Below, piece by piece: positions 27,405 through 36,766 of a stretch of 64,000 bases of DNA. The stretch comes from Verrucomicrobiaceae bacterium. Its GTDB lineage: Bacteria; Verrucomicrobiota; Verrucomicrobiia; Opitutales; Intestinicryptomonadaceae. The notes under the pieces were generated by a model. That model was not told the origin of the DNA. It did not search any database and saw nothing but the letters and a program-made list of their open reading frames with translations. Both the position numbers and the translations under genes were made by a program. The stretch's first letter is position 1; the number at the start of each line of letters is the position of its first letter. The stretch is taken from positions 1-64,000 of the forward strand of contig SUVO01000005.1 in NCBI GenBank assembly GCA_015061955.1, given 5' to 3'.

Positions 27405-29210
27405 ATGAAAACAAGTATATTAAAACAATTAGCAATTATAACTATTGCAACATTCTGTAGTTGTCTGTATGCCGAAACTGCACAGTTGACAATAAATACG
27501 CTATCTGGAGAAAAAATAAAAACAGTTGAATTAAAACAGCTCGATGGTTTTTTACGTTTAGAAATTCCTGTAAAAGATTTAGAAAATATCAAAAAAATAA
27601 ATGTACTTGCAGACTTTGCAAAAGCAAAAGTTGGTGATTCTGGCTATATAGTGCTTCCAAATTCAACAATCACCGAATTTAAAGCACGATCTAAAGATGC
27701 TAAAATGCCAATTCATCAGCCCGATATGCCAATTTCAGGTATGAAAAACCCAACTACCACATTTATGGCTGTTGTGCGTGGTATGGAATTTGATTATTTC
27801 CCTGTTGTAGAGCTTAAAAAAGGCGTTTATACACTTTCGCATACATTCGATTTAACACGCTATGCTCCATACGAAAACATCATAATAGATTACTATTACT
27901 TGTATGGCGAAGATGCCAATTACAGTGGCATGGGCAGATTATTTAGAAAAATGGTTATGCAAAAAATCAAGCCAATTCGCGACAGAGTTGGCTCGAACAA
28001 GTACTTGAAGTACGCTTCAGAATCAGTAGAATTCAGAATACGCCAAGGTTGGAAACCTGCACCAAGCCCAATTCGCGATCAAACATTGCAAAACGAGCCA
28101 CAAATGTATGCCAAAGTGACATTTGATAGAGTTGGTGAAATTTTAGACGCACTTAAAGCTCGTGGTATAGAAAAAGCACAAATTACGTTGGTTGGCTGGA
28201 ACAGAAAAGGTCATGATGGTCGCTATCCACAAATTTTCCCTGTTGAACCAGAACTCGGTGGCGAAGCTAAATTACGCGAGTTAATCAAAAAAGCAAAATC
28301 AATGGGATACCAAATAGTATGTCATACAAACCCAACAAGTTGCTATCCAGTATCAGAGCTTTGGGACGAAAGCTATGTTGCAAAAAATAAAGAAGGTTTA
28401 CCATGGGAACGCCCAATAAAACAACCATGGAGTGGTGGCAGAAGCTTCTTTATGTGTATGAAAACATCGTTTGAACAATTTGCAAAGAACGACTTCCCTA
28501 AGATGCGTAATCTGGGCTTTGAAGGTATCCACTACTTAGACGTAGTATCGGTAGTTGCACCACAAATCTGCTACGATAAAAATCACAAATGTAATGGAAA
28601 AGAAAGTGCATTCTATTGCAACGAACTTATGCGTTTGGCTCGCGAAACATTTGGTGGTGCGCAGTCGGAAGGTGGGTACTATCACGTTGCAGAAAATACC
28701 GACTTTGCCTTGTATTCTATTTTTCGCCATAAAGGTAAAATGGTCGACAAGGTTATACCACTTTGGCCAATAATTTTTCATGGTTTAGTATTGTGTAATC
28801 CAATGCCAGAAACAATAAACTACACTGCCAAAGGGCAATACAACATAATGAAACTTTTAGAATACGGAGGCAGACCAACATTCTATATGTATTCAGCATT
28901 CTTTGAAGATGGCAAAAAGAAAAACTGGATGGGCGATATAGATCTACGTTGTGGCGATAAAAAAGAATTCAACCACGCCATAGAATGTCTTGCTCAAGGT
29001 TATGAACATGTAAAAGAATTCAGCTACTTGCAATACGAATTCTTAGACGAACACAAAGAATTGGCTACCGATGTTTTCAAATGTAAATATTCTGATGGTT
29101 CTGTTATGATTTTTAATTACTCAAAACAACCATATATTTATAATGGTAAAACAGTTCAATCGATGTCGTACAGACTCGAAAAACCAAAATCATTCTGGGA
29201 TATTTTCTAA
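27405..29210 (+). CDS. GH101/GH129-like exported glycoside hydrolase
   Basis: 601 residues from ATG 27405, chosen because it starts a signal peptide (MKTSILKQLAIITIATFCSCLYA); the in-frame TTG at 27333 has no signal or ribosome-binding site. The N-terminal beta domain spans about 25-165, a barrel domain about 170-480 with NYSGMGRLFR and GRYPQIFPV, and a C-terminal beta domain about 500-600. Candidate catalytic pair: Asp379 (YLDVVS) and Glu422 (QSEGG), 43 residues apart, conserved in both paralogues (3767-5532 and 30727-32487). This resembles the GH101/GH129 group (possibly DUF5696), which acts on alpha-N-acetylgalactosaminides, but a distinct family is possible. It is followed 8 bp later by a CE15-like esterase, suggesting joint attack on a substituted glycan. 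Confidence 0.68.
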   Translation: MKTSILKQLAIITIATFCSCLYAETAQLTINTLSGEKIKTVELKQLDGFLRLEIPVKDLENIKKINVLADFAKAKVGDSGYIVLPNSTITEFKARSKDAKMPIHQPDMPISGMKNPTTTFMAVVRGMEFDYFPVVELKKGVYTLSHTFDLTRYAPYENIIIDYYYLYGEDANYSGMGRLFRKMVMQKIKPIRDRVGSNKYLKYASESVEFRIRQGWKPAPSPIRDQTLQNEPQMYAKVTFDRVGEILDALKARGIEKAQITLVGWNRKGHDGRYPQIFPVEPELGGEAKLRELIKKAKSMGYQIVCHTNPTSCYPVSELWDESYVAKNKEGLPWERPIKQPWSGGRSFFMCMKTSFEQFAKNDFPKMRNLGFEGIHYLDVVSVVAPQICYDKNHKCNGKESAFYCNELMRLARETFGGAQSEGGYYHVAENTDFALYSIFRHKGKMVDKVIPLWPIIFHGLVLCNPMPETINYTAKGQYNIMKLLEYGGRPTFYMYSAFFEDGKKKNWMGDIDLRCGDKKEFNHAIECLAQGYEHVKEFSYLQYEFLDEHKELATDVFKCKYSDGSVMIFNYSKQPYIYNGKTVQSMSYRLEKPKSFWDIF

Positions 29211-29218
29211 AATCTAAT

Positions 29219-30547
29219 ATGAAAAAATTACTAATTTCATTTCTAACACTAAGCTTGTGCACATGTGCATGGGCAAAATATGTAAAAGGCGAAATCTACG
29301 AACCTAAACCTAACAATATGATTGGCAATGCTGGTTCAAATCAAGACCCATCAAAAGCCGACATCTACAAGAAACTCGACACCCTCGATACACTCGATGG
29401 CAAAGGCAGAATTACCACTGCTAAACAATGGCTCGATGATGTGCGTCCAGAAGTTATGAAGTTTGTTGAAAACGAACTTTACTCGCCACGCTTACCACGT
29501 CCACGAGAAGTCGAATTTAAACTTCTCGAACGTTCCGATAACGCACTCGAAGGTAAGGCAACACGCATGCAATATAAGATTATTTGTCGGGATAAGCTCG
29601 GCGAACACTCTTTCACATTGCTCATTTATCTCCCCAAAGGTGCGAAGAATTGTCCTGTATTTATAAATGGTAACTACGGAGGTAATCATACCGTTGTTAA
29701 TGAAAAAGAGATTATTATGCCTAAGTGTTATTTACGCAACAATGGCAAACTAAAAACGTTTAAGAATAAAGCCGAAGAACATCAACGTGGCTTAGGATAT
29801 TCTCGCCACTGCGTACGCGAAATAATTGCACGAGGTTATGCAGTTGCAACATTCTGCTATTGCGAAGTATATGCCGATAAGCACAATGAAAAACTATCAG
29901 GCTTTGATGAAAGTATATATCGTATTTACGATAAGAAATCGCTCAAAGGCGAACCTCTTGCTATTGCAGCTTGGGCATATGGTAAAATATTGGCTCTTGA
30001 TTGCATAGAAACAATTCCAGAATTAGATGCAACAAAAGCAATCGCCATCGGACATTCACGTATTGGTAAAGCTGCCCTCTACGCAACAGTTTTAGACAAA
30101 CGTTTTGCCGCTGTAATATCGAATGCTTCGTGTATTCTTGGTACAAGTATGAATCGCCGTAACTTTGGTGGAACGCTCAAGATTGCATTGAATTCGTCGC
30201 CATATTGGTATGGGTCTGCTCTGTGGAAATACGCCGACGATATCGAAAAAATGCCTATCGACCAACAACATTTATTAGCTTGTGTGGCTCCTCGTCCACT
30301 CTATGTAGGTAGTGCAACCGACGACTATTGGTGCGATCCAAAAGGAGAATTTTTATCGCTTCTTGAGGCATCAAAAATCTATAAACTTTTCGGTGCAAAA
30401 AATCTGCCAACTATGGATAACTTGCGTGTAGAAACTCCGTTCCACGGTAATGTAGGTTATCATATACGCAGAGGTAATCACGATATCACTTTGTACGACT
30501 GGACCGAATACATGAATTTTATAGATAAAGTTCTTCTAAAGAAATAA
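29219..30547 (+). CDS. CE15-like esterase (glucuronoyl/acetyl esterase, alpha/beta hydrolase)
   Basis: 442 residues with a signal peptide (ends CAWA, residue 19). Alpha/beta-hydrolase fold with nucleophile Ser280 in the CE15-type motif GHSRIGKAAL, and a probable catalytic His421 in RRGNHDIT. The conserved APRPLYV segment is at about 357-363. Bacterial CE15 enzymes cleave ester links between glucuronic acid and lignin or other alcohols; some members are acetylxylan-esterase-like. It is exported and translated 8 bp after the GH101/GH129-like gene, so the two probably act on the same polymer. A terminator follows at 30573-30603. Confidence 0.75.
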   Translation: MKKLLISFLTLSLCTCAWAKYVKGEIYEPKPNNMIGNAGSNQDPSKADIYKKLDTLDTLDGKGRITTAKQWLDDVRPEVMKFVENELYSPRLPRPREVEFKLLERSDNALEGKATRMQYKIICRDKLGEHSFTLLIYLPKGAKNCPVFINGNYGGNHTVVNEKEIIMPKCYLRNNGKLKTFKNKAEEHQRGLGYSRHCVREIIARGYAVATFCYCEVYADKHNEKLSGFDESIYRIYDKKSLKGEPLAIAAWAYGKILALDCIETIPELDATKAIAIGHSRIGKAALYATVLDKRFAAVISNASCILGTSMNRRNFGGTLKIALNSSPYWYGSALWKYADDIEKMPIDQQHLLACVAPRPLYVGSATDDYWCDPKGEFLSLLEASKIYKLFGAKNLPTMDNLRVETPFHGNVGYHIRRGNHDITLYDWTEYMNFIDKVLLKK

Positions 30548-30572
30548 AATAAAATAAATCTCTATATTTTAG

Positions 30573-30603
30573 AAAAAGTGCGATAATTCTTATCGCATTT
30601 TTT
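30573..30603 (+). terminator. Rho-independent terminator
   Basis: 14-bp stem with one G-U pair (aaaaagtgcgataa / ttatcgcatttttt), 3-nt loop and a run of T after it, 25 bp beyond the CE15-like gene. Confidence 0.9.
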
Positions 30604-30696
30604 TTGCAAACATAAAAATATCCAAATAAAAAAACATATCCGAATTTTTGATTGCGCAATACTATATATTTTTATAAAATTAAATTACCGCTTGCA

Positions 30697-30702
30697 TATA
30701 AT
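30697..30702 (+). promoter_or_regulatory. Candidate -10 box (TATAAT)
   Basis: Consensus TATAAT about 24 bp upstream of ATG 30727, with a weak -35. It is the only good promoter element in the gap between the terminator and the next hydrolase gene. Confidence 0.35.
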
Positions 30703-30726
30703 AACTATATATTGAAAGGAAGAAAA

Positions 30727-32487
30727 ATGTCGTTGTACAAAAAAATATCAGTAGCATGTGCGTTGTTTAGTGCAACATTGCTATATGCCGTAGAAACGGT
30801 AGATGTAATAACTACCTACAAAGATGGAACAACACAAACTAAAAAGGTATCGTTAACGCCATCTGCAAACTCGGCAAAACGCCTTCATATAGCAAAAGAA
30901 AATATATCGCCAAATGTAAAGCATATCGATATTCTCGCCGACACTGCTATCGCTAAAAAAGGCGACGAAGGTTATTTTATTTTTGAACGTGGCGAATATG
31001 GTACATTTAAACTCGAAGAGGGTTGTTTTATAATTGATAGAGGTCGTTCAGCATTGCCGATATTCTGTATGAAAACAAAACAAGATACTTTTATGGGTAT
31101 TGTAAAAGGACTTCGCTTAGAGTATGAAATCAGAGCTGAAATAAACAAGGGTATATACAAAATTTTTCCACGCTTTAAAATTGATGAAATAGGTTTCAAA
31201 CCTTACGAAGATATAATTATAGACTTTGTTGAATTTAAAGGTAAAGACGCCAATTACAGTGCAATGGCTCGCTATTACAGAAGTTGGGTATATTCGCAAG
31301 GCAAAATAAAACCTATTCGCGAACGCATGAAAACCAACAAAGTGTTAGCTCGTATTGCCGATAAAATATTGGTTCGTTTCGATCACTGTGGTAGCAAGAA
31401 AATGCCCTCACGCTCAACTCCCGATGTATTGCCAGAAAACGAAGCAAAGCTAAATGTTTATCTACCCTTTGCTGAAATTTCTGAAATAGTAAAAGAAGCT
31501 AAAGCTCAAGGCTTAAATGATGTATACTTTGAACTCACAGGTTGGCAGGTCGGAGGTTATGACGGTAGACTGCCTTCGATATATCCAATTCCGGAAGAAT
31601 TTGGTGGAGAAGGCGGTTTGAGAAAATTGGTGGCTGAAGTTGAAGAATTGGGATATCCGATAACTATGCAGTCTAATCATACTCAAATTTTACGTGTTTC
31701 TGATATGTGGAGCGAAGATTACATTGCACGAAACATAGATGGTTCTCGCTCAAAAGACATTTTTTTCTTAGCTGGGCAACAATACAACCTTTGCTTAAAA
31801 CACACTTGGGATAAATTTGTAAAGCAACAAATTACCGAACTTAAAGCCCGCATTGGTTTCAAAAGTGGCTATTACACCGACGTTTATTCGGCAGTTTGTC
31901 CGTATCTTTGTACTAATCCAGCTCACCCATCTTCAAGAGCTGAAACTGTCGAAACAATATTAGAGTCTACTAAATATTCGCAATCGCTCTATGGTGTTCA
32001 AGGCAGTGAGTGTGGATACGACTTCTGCTTGCAATACATCGACTTTATCCACTATGTAAGCAACATGGACGCAGAGTTAATTAACAGAAAAAAATACAAG
32101 GGCAACATTGTTATGGACGGAATATTTCCTATGTGGGAAATTGTCTATCATGGCGTAATCTTGCATACATCAGGACGTAAAACGCAAAATCATGGCAAAA
32201 TAAATGAACCATATTGGGAATTAAAACGTGCCGAATTCGGTGGACGCCCTATCTTATACGGATTAAACAAAAAACGTATTCCTCTAATGAAAGCATTGTT
32301 AGATTCATACGCAAAATATAGCCATTTACAATTTGAAACAATGGATAACCACGAAGAAATTGCCAAAGACGTATTTGCCACAACATACTCAAACGGCGAT
32401 GTCATGGTATGCAATTACACTAAAGATAACTTCAATTACAAAGGTAAAATTGTAAAACCACAAACATTTGAAGTTATAAGAAAGTAA
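30727..32487 (+). CDS. GH101/GH129-like exported glycoside hydrolase, third paralogue
   Basis: 586 residues from ATG 30727, which follows AAAGGAAG at good spacing and begins a signal peptide (MSLYKKISVACALFSATLLY); the upstream start at 30652 has neither. Same architecture as the genes at 27405 and 3767-5532. The segment NYSAMARYYRSW is at about 176-187, and the candidate catalytic residues are Asp385 (YYTDVYS) and Glu428 (GSECG). This copy shows the intact frame (ending TFEVIRK) across the point where the 3767-5532 paralogue is broken. It has its own promoter and terminator, so it is regulated apart from the preceding pair. Substrate inferred to be an amino-sugar-containing or otherwise substituted glycan; not proven. 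Confidence 0.68.
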   Translation: MSLYKKISVACALFSATLLYAVETVDVITTYKDGTTQTKKVSLTPSANSAKRLHIAKENISPNVKHIDILADTAIAKKGDEGYFIFERGEYGTFKLEEGCFIIDRGRSALPIFCMKTKQDTFMGIVKGLRLEYEIRAEINKGIYKIFPRFKIDEIGFKPYEDIIIDFVEFKGKDANYSAMARYYRSWVYSQGKIKPIRERMKTNKVLARIADKILVRFDHCGSKKMPSRSTPDVLPENEAKLNVYLPFAEISEIVKEAKAQGLNDVYFELTGWQVGGYDGRLPSIYPIPEEFGGEGGLRKLVAEVEELGYPITMQSNHTQILRVSDMWSEDYIARNIDGSRSKDIFFLAGQQYNLCLKHTWDKFVKQQITELKARIGFKSGYYTDVYSAVCPYLCTNPAHPSSRAETVETILESTKYSQSLYGVQGSECGYDFCLQYIDFIHYVSNMDAELINRKKYKGNIVMDGIFPMWEIVYHGVILHTSGRKTQNHGKINEPYWELKRAEFGGRPILYGLNKKRIPLMKALLDSYAKYSHLQFETMDNHEEIAKDVFATTYSNGDVMVCNYTKDNFNYKGKIVKPQTFEVIRK

Positions 32488-32521
32488 AAATAAAAATCGA
32501 AAAAATCAAAATTCAACAAAC

Positions 32522-32553
32522 AAAAAAAGAGTTTCGTATGAAACTCTTTTTTT
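32522..32553. terminator. Bidirectional terminator between convergent genes
   Basis: Perfect 13-bp stem (aaaaaaagagttt / aaactcttttttt), 6-nt loop, with T runs on both strands. Ends the hydrolase at 32487 and the PHP gene at 32564. Confidence 0.92.
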
Positions 32554-32563
32554 GTTTAAAAAT

Positions 32564-33979
32564 TTACCTTGCAAAAAATAGGTTGTTGAAATCGGCAATC
32601 TTTTTTCTGTATTCAGTAAATTTTTCAAATCCCATATTTGTATTGAGTGTTTCTTTCAGACATTCTGCTTCCATTTCTCTAATTTTCTTTTTAACTGGGA
32701 AATATTCAGCTTCTAAAAAGTAAGCGTATTTTACCAAATCGTAATCGCCCATAATCATAGGCACTTTATTGTTTGCATCGACTCCCAAAGTTTTGTTATT
32801 TCTGATAGCCTTTTTGATTGATGCAATCGATACATCTTCAACAAACGCAATTGTATAACTTGAACCTACTTTTTCTATTTTATGAGCATCAGAATTACCT
32901 ACTAAACGAGGTTGTTGTCCTTTTTTTATGGCGTATCGTTGCACAGCAGTGTAGGCTTGTACATTTTCTTTGTAGTTAGAATTAGCAACTTCAATTGCAT
33001 CGCATTTATCCGACATCATCAACTCTTGCATAAGTTCGTCGGTCATACCTAAATGCCCTGCAATATTCCAAGTTGGGTGATTAAATACAGAAATTCCACC
33101 ATATTCTTTAACTTTATCAAAAACCAAATCGGCAACAGCCATTTGCTCAATGGTATCCCGACTCTTATACTTTTTTGAAAATTTTGAAATGCGTTTTTCC
33201 ATTTCCATTTCATACTCGGCTGGATTTTCATAAGCCCATTGAACAACACCTTGCGAACCTCCAAAATTATGAAAGTGTACATAATGATTTAAATGAACTT
33301 CTTCGGCATTAAACACAACCATAGAAGCATCTAATTTTTTCAATGTATCTTGCGAAATCTGCTGATAACCATATCCAACCAAAGTCTTATCGCCTTTCGG
33401 ACGACCAAACCAATCACACATAACCTTGTGGTCGCCCATCGAAGCAAAGTCGTAACCACATTTCATACAAGCAACAAGCATATCGGCTTCGCTTGCCTTA
33501 CCATCGGAAATTGTGCTGTGCATATGAAATTCACCCTTTATAGCTTTCAAAGCAAACATTTCTGGTAAAAGCGAATATGCAACAAATCTGGCGATAAAAT
33601 CTTTAGGCTTAGTTGCCCCTTTAGGACACACAATAAACATGTGTTCTTGTTGTCCTTCAAAAAGGTGGTCTATTATTATAGAGCCATCTTTTATAGAAAA
33701 ATCTAAAGAATCATAATCTCTATATTCGGCACGTTTACCCGACTTCAAAAAACCATCGTGCCGAATATATTTAATTTCGAGTGGTTTTTTCAAAAGCTCT
33801 TTATTGGCAAGATCTATCTTAATTTGAGATTTCGTATTTGCCTTAAATACACGTGGAAACATTGTATTTTGTGGCAATACATTTGTCTTTGATTGTTTAT
33901 TTTTACCGAATACCGAGCTTGCAATCATAGGCACTACCGACAATGAAACAGCCCTACTTAAAAATGAACGACGCTTCAT
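32564..33979 (-). CDS. PHP-domain metal-dependent phosphoesterase-like protein (CehA/McbA type), Tat-like signal
   Basis: 471 residues. The N-terminus MKRRSFLSRA fits the twin-arginine motif, followed by a hydrophobic stretch ending near SSVFG, so Tat export is likely. A ~100-residue beta domain precedes the PHP fold. Its metal-binding motifs appear in order: GEFHMHSTISDG (about 151-162), MGDHK, FNHPTWN and GNSDAH. Exported PHP proteins of this form hydrolyse phosphoesters or related bonds; the substrate is unknown. It starts 8 bp after the stop of the NamZ gene, in the same operon, which hints at action on cell-wall or glycan-phosphate material (inference). Confidence 0.8.
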   Translation of the reverse strand: MKRRSFLSRAVSLSVVPMIASSVFGKNKQSKTNVLPQNTMFPRVFKANTKSQIKIDLANKELLKKPLEIKYIRHDGFLKSGKRAEYRDYDSLDFSIKDGSIIIDHLFEGQQEHMFIVCPKGATKPKDFIARFVAYSLLPEMFALKAIKGEFHMHSTISDGKASEADMLVACMKCGYDFASMGDHKVMCDWFGRPKGDKTLVGYGYQQISQDTLKKLDASMVVFNAEEVHLNHYVHFHNFGGSQGVVQWAYENPAEYEMEMEKRISKFSKKYKSRDTIEQMAVADLVFDKVKEYGGISVFNHPTWNIAGHLGMTDELMQELMMSDKCDAIEVANSNYKENVQAYTAVQRYAIKKGQQPRLVGNSDAHKIEKVGSSYTIAFVEDVSIASIKKAIRNNKTLGVDANNKVPMIMGDYDLVKYAYFLEAEYFPVKKKIREMEAECLKETLNTNMGFEKFTEYRKKIADFNNLFFAR

Positions 33980-33987
33980 AATTTCCC

Positions 33988-35244
33988 CTATTTGTATAAA
34001 TAATATTTTGCTGAAATTTTCTTAAACTGAGCATTATCAGCTTCCCACTTTTTAATAAACCAAGCAATATCAGTATATGCCCCCTTATTAGAAAGTTCTC
34101 GCCAAAATAATTTCGACCCAGTATGTTTGTTAAATAGTAATGCTTGATTTTTCTGTGCATAACGGAAAACATTTCCACCATTTAATGTACATGTTAATTT
34201 CATCAAATAAAAACTCAACTCCGTCGGACGCAATATATCCCAATTATTTATAACAACATACAAACCATTCACAACTTTCTTACCATCGGAAGATTTTGCC
34301 TTTGCTGGAACAAACGACACCCCTCTAATTCTAAATTTATCTAAATGTGCCTTAAGTTGTTCTGGCGTTTTGTTTGGGAATGTTAACAATCGGAACGGAC
34401 GTGTTGTTCCATAGCCATGCTGAAAACCACCCAACTGACACCCTAAACCTGTCATAGAATATCCTAATGCTGCTGAGAATGTCGGTATTGCTGGGCTTGT
34501 TGGTTTCCAACGCAAACCAGTATCGTTCCAAAGCATACGGCGTTTCCAACCACGCATTTGTATTACAGTAAGCTTACCATGACGCTGAAAGTTAGAAGTA
34601 ATTTCCATAGCACCACGTGTATATTTTGCAAATCTGGCAAGCTCGCCAATAGTCATACCATGCACATACGGAACATGAAACATACCAACATAGCTTTTAA
34701 ATTCTTTATCGAGTGGCGGACCATCAACTTTCAAACCTCCCAATGGATTAGGACGGTCGAGAACTATTACTTCTTTGCCATTTTCAAAACAAGCCTCCAT
34801 AGCACGCAACATACAACTTACATATGTATACGAACGACACCCAACATCTTGTAAATCTATAACTAAAACATCTATTTTAGAAAGCATATACGGTGTTGGT
34901 TTTCTGTATTTTCCGTAGAGTGAAAATACGGGGAGCTTTGTTCGCTTATCTATTTTATCAAGAACAGGGACATCAGCTTTTTCATCGCCATAAATACCAT
35001 GTTCCGGACCAAACAAAGCAACCAATTTTACATTTCGTGCTTTATATAAAATATCAACAGTACTTCTACCATTTCTATTTACCCCTGCTGGATGTGTCAA
35101 CAAACCTACCCTCTTATACTTCAACGGACTAAATTGCATACTTTCTAAGACATCTATCCCTAACATTACTTTTGGTGCAGAAACAACATCAGTAATAAAA
35201 ACAAAAAACGAGCAAAAAAGTATTAAAAAAAATCTGTAAAACAT
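33988..35244 (-). CDS. namZ: Exo-beta-N-acetylmuramidase NamZ (DUF1343, GH171)
   Basis: 418 residues. A signal peptide (ends DVVSA, about residue 22) sends it to the periplasm or beyond. Family signatures: VGLLTHPAGVNRNG (about 43-56), ALFGPEHGIYGDE, LPVFSLYGK, DLQDVGCRSYTYV, VLDRPNPLGG and HGMTIGELA. NamZ removes terminal MurNAc from peptidoglycan fragments for recycling or for feeding on other bacteria. First gene of a two-gene operon with the PHP protein. Family identification is strong; the symbol follows the characterised member. Confidence 0.88.
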   Translation of the reverse strand: MFYRFFLILFCSFFVFITDVVSAPKVMLGIDVLESMQFSPLKYKRVGLLTHPAGVNRNGRSTVDILYKARNVKLVALFGPEHGIYGDEKADVPVLDKIDKRTKLPVFSLYGKYRKPTPYMLSKIDVLVIDLQDVGCRSYTYVSCMLRAMEACFENGKEVIVLDRPNPLGGLKVDGPPLDKEFKSYVGMFHVPYVHGMTIGELARFAKYTRGAMEITSNFQRHGKLTVIQMRGWKRRMLWNDTGLRWKPTSPAIPTFSAALGYSMTGLGCQLGGFQHGYGTTRPFRLLTFPNKTPEQLKAHLDKFRIRGVSFVPAKAKSSDGKKVVNGLYVVINNWDILRPTELSFYLMKLTCTLNGGNVFRYAQKNQALLFNKHTGSKLFWRELSNKGAYTDIAWFIKKWEADNAQFKKISAKYYLYK

Positions 35245-35537
35245 TTTTCTTAAAATATTAAAAATTTAATCGACATAGCAATCAAACACGCTATGTTTCA
35301 GATACTCTCAAAAAAAAAAGAACATTTCAACACTTATGTTTTCTAAAAATTTGCCGAAATAATACTTGTAAAATTCTTTTTTATACAATTTTATGTGTAG
35401 TGTCGAATGGTTAGAGTTGGCGTATACGAAAAAAATTAAATAAAAAATTCACAAATAAAAAAACCATCCGATATTCGTCTTCATGAGGTTCGTTAAGAAA
35501 CTCAGAAAAGTCGATAAGAAAGAGAAAGAGGCTCACC

Positions 35538-36281
35538 ATGGCCGAAAAAATCGCCAAAAAAATAAAAGCAGAAACTCCGTTGTCAGAAAGACAACAGGAA
35601 ATATTCATAAAATACTACCCAGTTGTAAGAAAGGTAGTTAATTCTATGCGTAGTAAACTACCCTCGTACGCCGATTTAGACGAACTACATTCGGCAGGCG
35701 TAGCTGGACTTGCCGATGCAATTAAGCGTCTAGACTTATCGCGAGAGGATACATTTGATAGTTATATTGCCACCCGTATTAGAGGCTCTGTTATTGATGA
35801 ATTGCGTAGTCTTGATTATATGTCGCGTTCGGCAAGAAACGATGCAAAAAACATTGAAAAACTCCGCAATCGTCTTGAACAAAAACTTTCGCGAACACCA
35901 CTTGAAAGTGAAATGCGTAAAGCTATGGGCGTATCGGAAAGGCAATATAATAAAATAATGCGCAGAACACAATCGCTGTCGTTTATATCATTAAACGAAC
36001 GCACAGACTCCGATGATACATCAGCGCCATCTGTAGTAGAATCTGTAGCCGATACTCATTCACCTTCGCCACTAAAGCAAATCGAAACTACCGAAATGTA
36101 CAAGGAAATACGCGAAAATATTGCAAACCTTCCCGAAAAACAAAGACGCGTTCTCGATAGCTACTACTTTAAAGATATGAAACTTAGCGATATTGCCAAA
36201 GAGTTTGGTTTAACCGAAGCCAGAATTTGTCAGATACACTCACAAGCATTGCGTAATTTACGCCCGAAGTTATCTAACTAA
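35538..36281 (+). CDS. RNA polymerase sigma factor, FliA/WhiG (sigma-28) family
   Basis: 247 residues. Region 2 at about 25-95 (ADLDELHSAGVAGLADAIKRLD, noted by its ends ADLDELHSAG and ADAIKRLD; then TRIRGSVIDELR). Region 3 is at about 100-150 and the region 4 helix-turn-helix at 195-243 (LSDIAKEFGLTEARICQIHSQ). This is the compact sigma-28/WhiG form. No flagellar, chemotaxis or anti-sigma (FlgM) gene is nearby, so a non-motility regulon is possible. ATG 35538 lies a few bases after GAGG. Upstream, 35245-35537 (293 bp) is AT-rich with no clear promoter. The gene is convergent with trmL and their stop codons overlap by 4 bp. Confidence 0.9.
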   Translation: MAEKIAKKIKAETPLSERQQEIFIKYYPVVRKVVNSMRSKLPSYADLDELHSAGVAGLADAIKRLDLSREDTFDSYIATRIRGSVIDELRSLDYMSRSARNDAKNIEKLRNRLEQKLSRTPLESEMRKAMGVSERQYNKIMRRTQSLSFISLNERTDSDDTSAPSVVESVADTHSPSPLKQIETTEMYKEIRENIANLPEKQRRVLDSYYFKDMKLSDIAKEFGLTEARICQIHSQALRNLRPKLSN

Positions 36282-36766
36282 ACTTCGTTACCTGCTAATG
36301 TAATTTGTCGCATAGCTTCGTATGCACCTATTCCAGCACTCGTTGATAAATTCAGCGAGCGTAAACCTTCTACAAAATGAGGGATTTTAACTCTATTATT
36401 CAAAATATCGTTATGTACATAATCAGGAACACCACAATCTTCAGCCCCAAACATTAAGCCATCTCCGTATTTGAACTGAGCCGACCAATGAGGTTTTTCT
36501 GCCTTTGTTGTGAAAAGCCAAATACGTTCTAATGCTGGTGCTTTATCAGAATTCTTAAAAGCTTCCCAATCTCTATGATGTACAACATCAAGACTATACC
36601 AATAATCCATTCCAGCACGTTTCAAACGTGAATCTGTAATTATAAATCCGAGTGGATGAATTAAATGCAAACGAGCCCCAACAATAGAACACATACGCCC
36701 AATATTGCCTGTATTTTGGGGCATTTTAGGATTATGTAATATTATGTGAATTGGTGGATTTTCCAT
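36278..36766 (-). CDS. trmL: tRNA (cytidine/uridine-34 2'-O)-methyltransferase
   Basis: 162 residues, the normal length for TrmL, a SPOUT methyltransferase. Motifs: NPKMPQNTGNIGRMC near the N-terminus, GAEDCGVP (motif 2, about 107-114) and IPHFVEGLRSLNLSTSAGI with the trefoil-knot SAM-binding residues (key parts RSLNLSTSAG). It methylates the wobble base of tRNA-Leu. It starts directly after smpB with no gap, as the last gene of the sufS-rpoZ-smpB run. Confidence 0.93.
   Translation of the reverse strand: MENPPIHIILHNPKMPQNTGNIGRMCSIVGARLHLIHPLGFIITDSRLKRAGMDYWYSLDVVHHRDWEAFKNSDKAPALERIWLFTTKAEKPHWSAQFKYGDGLMFGAEDCGVPDYVHNDILNNRVKIPHFVEGLRSLNLSTSAGIGAYEAMRQITLAGNEV

Noticed and set aside
35484-35640. 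52-residue basic frame overlapping the sigma-factor start
   Set aside because: Overlaps the well-supported sigma start out of frame, with no ribosome-binding site and no family; likely chance Lys/Arg-rich reading of A-rich DNA.
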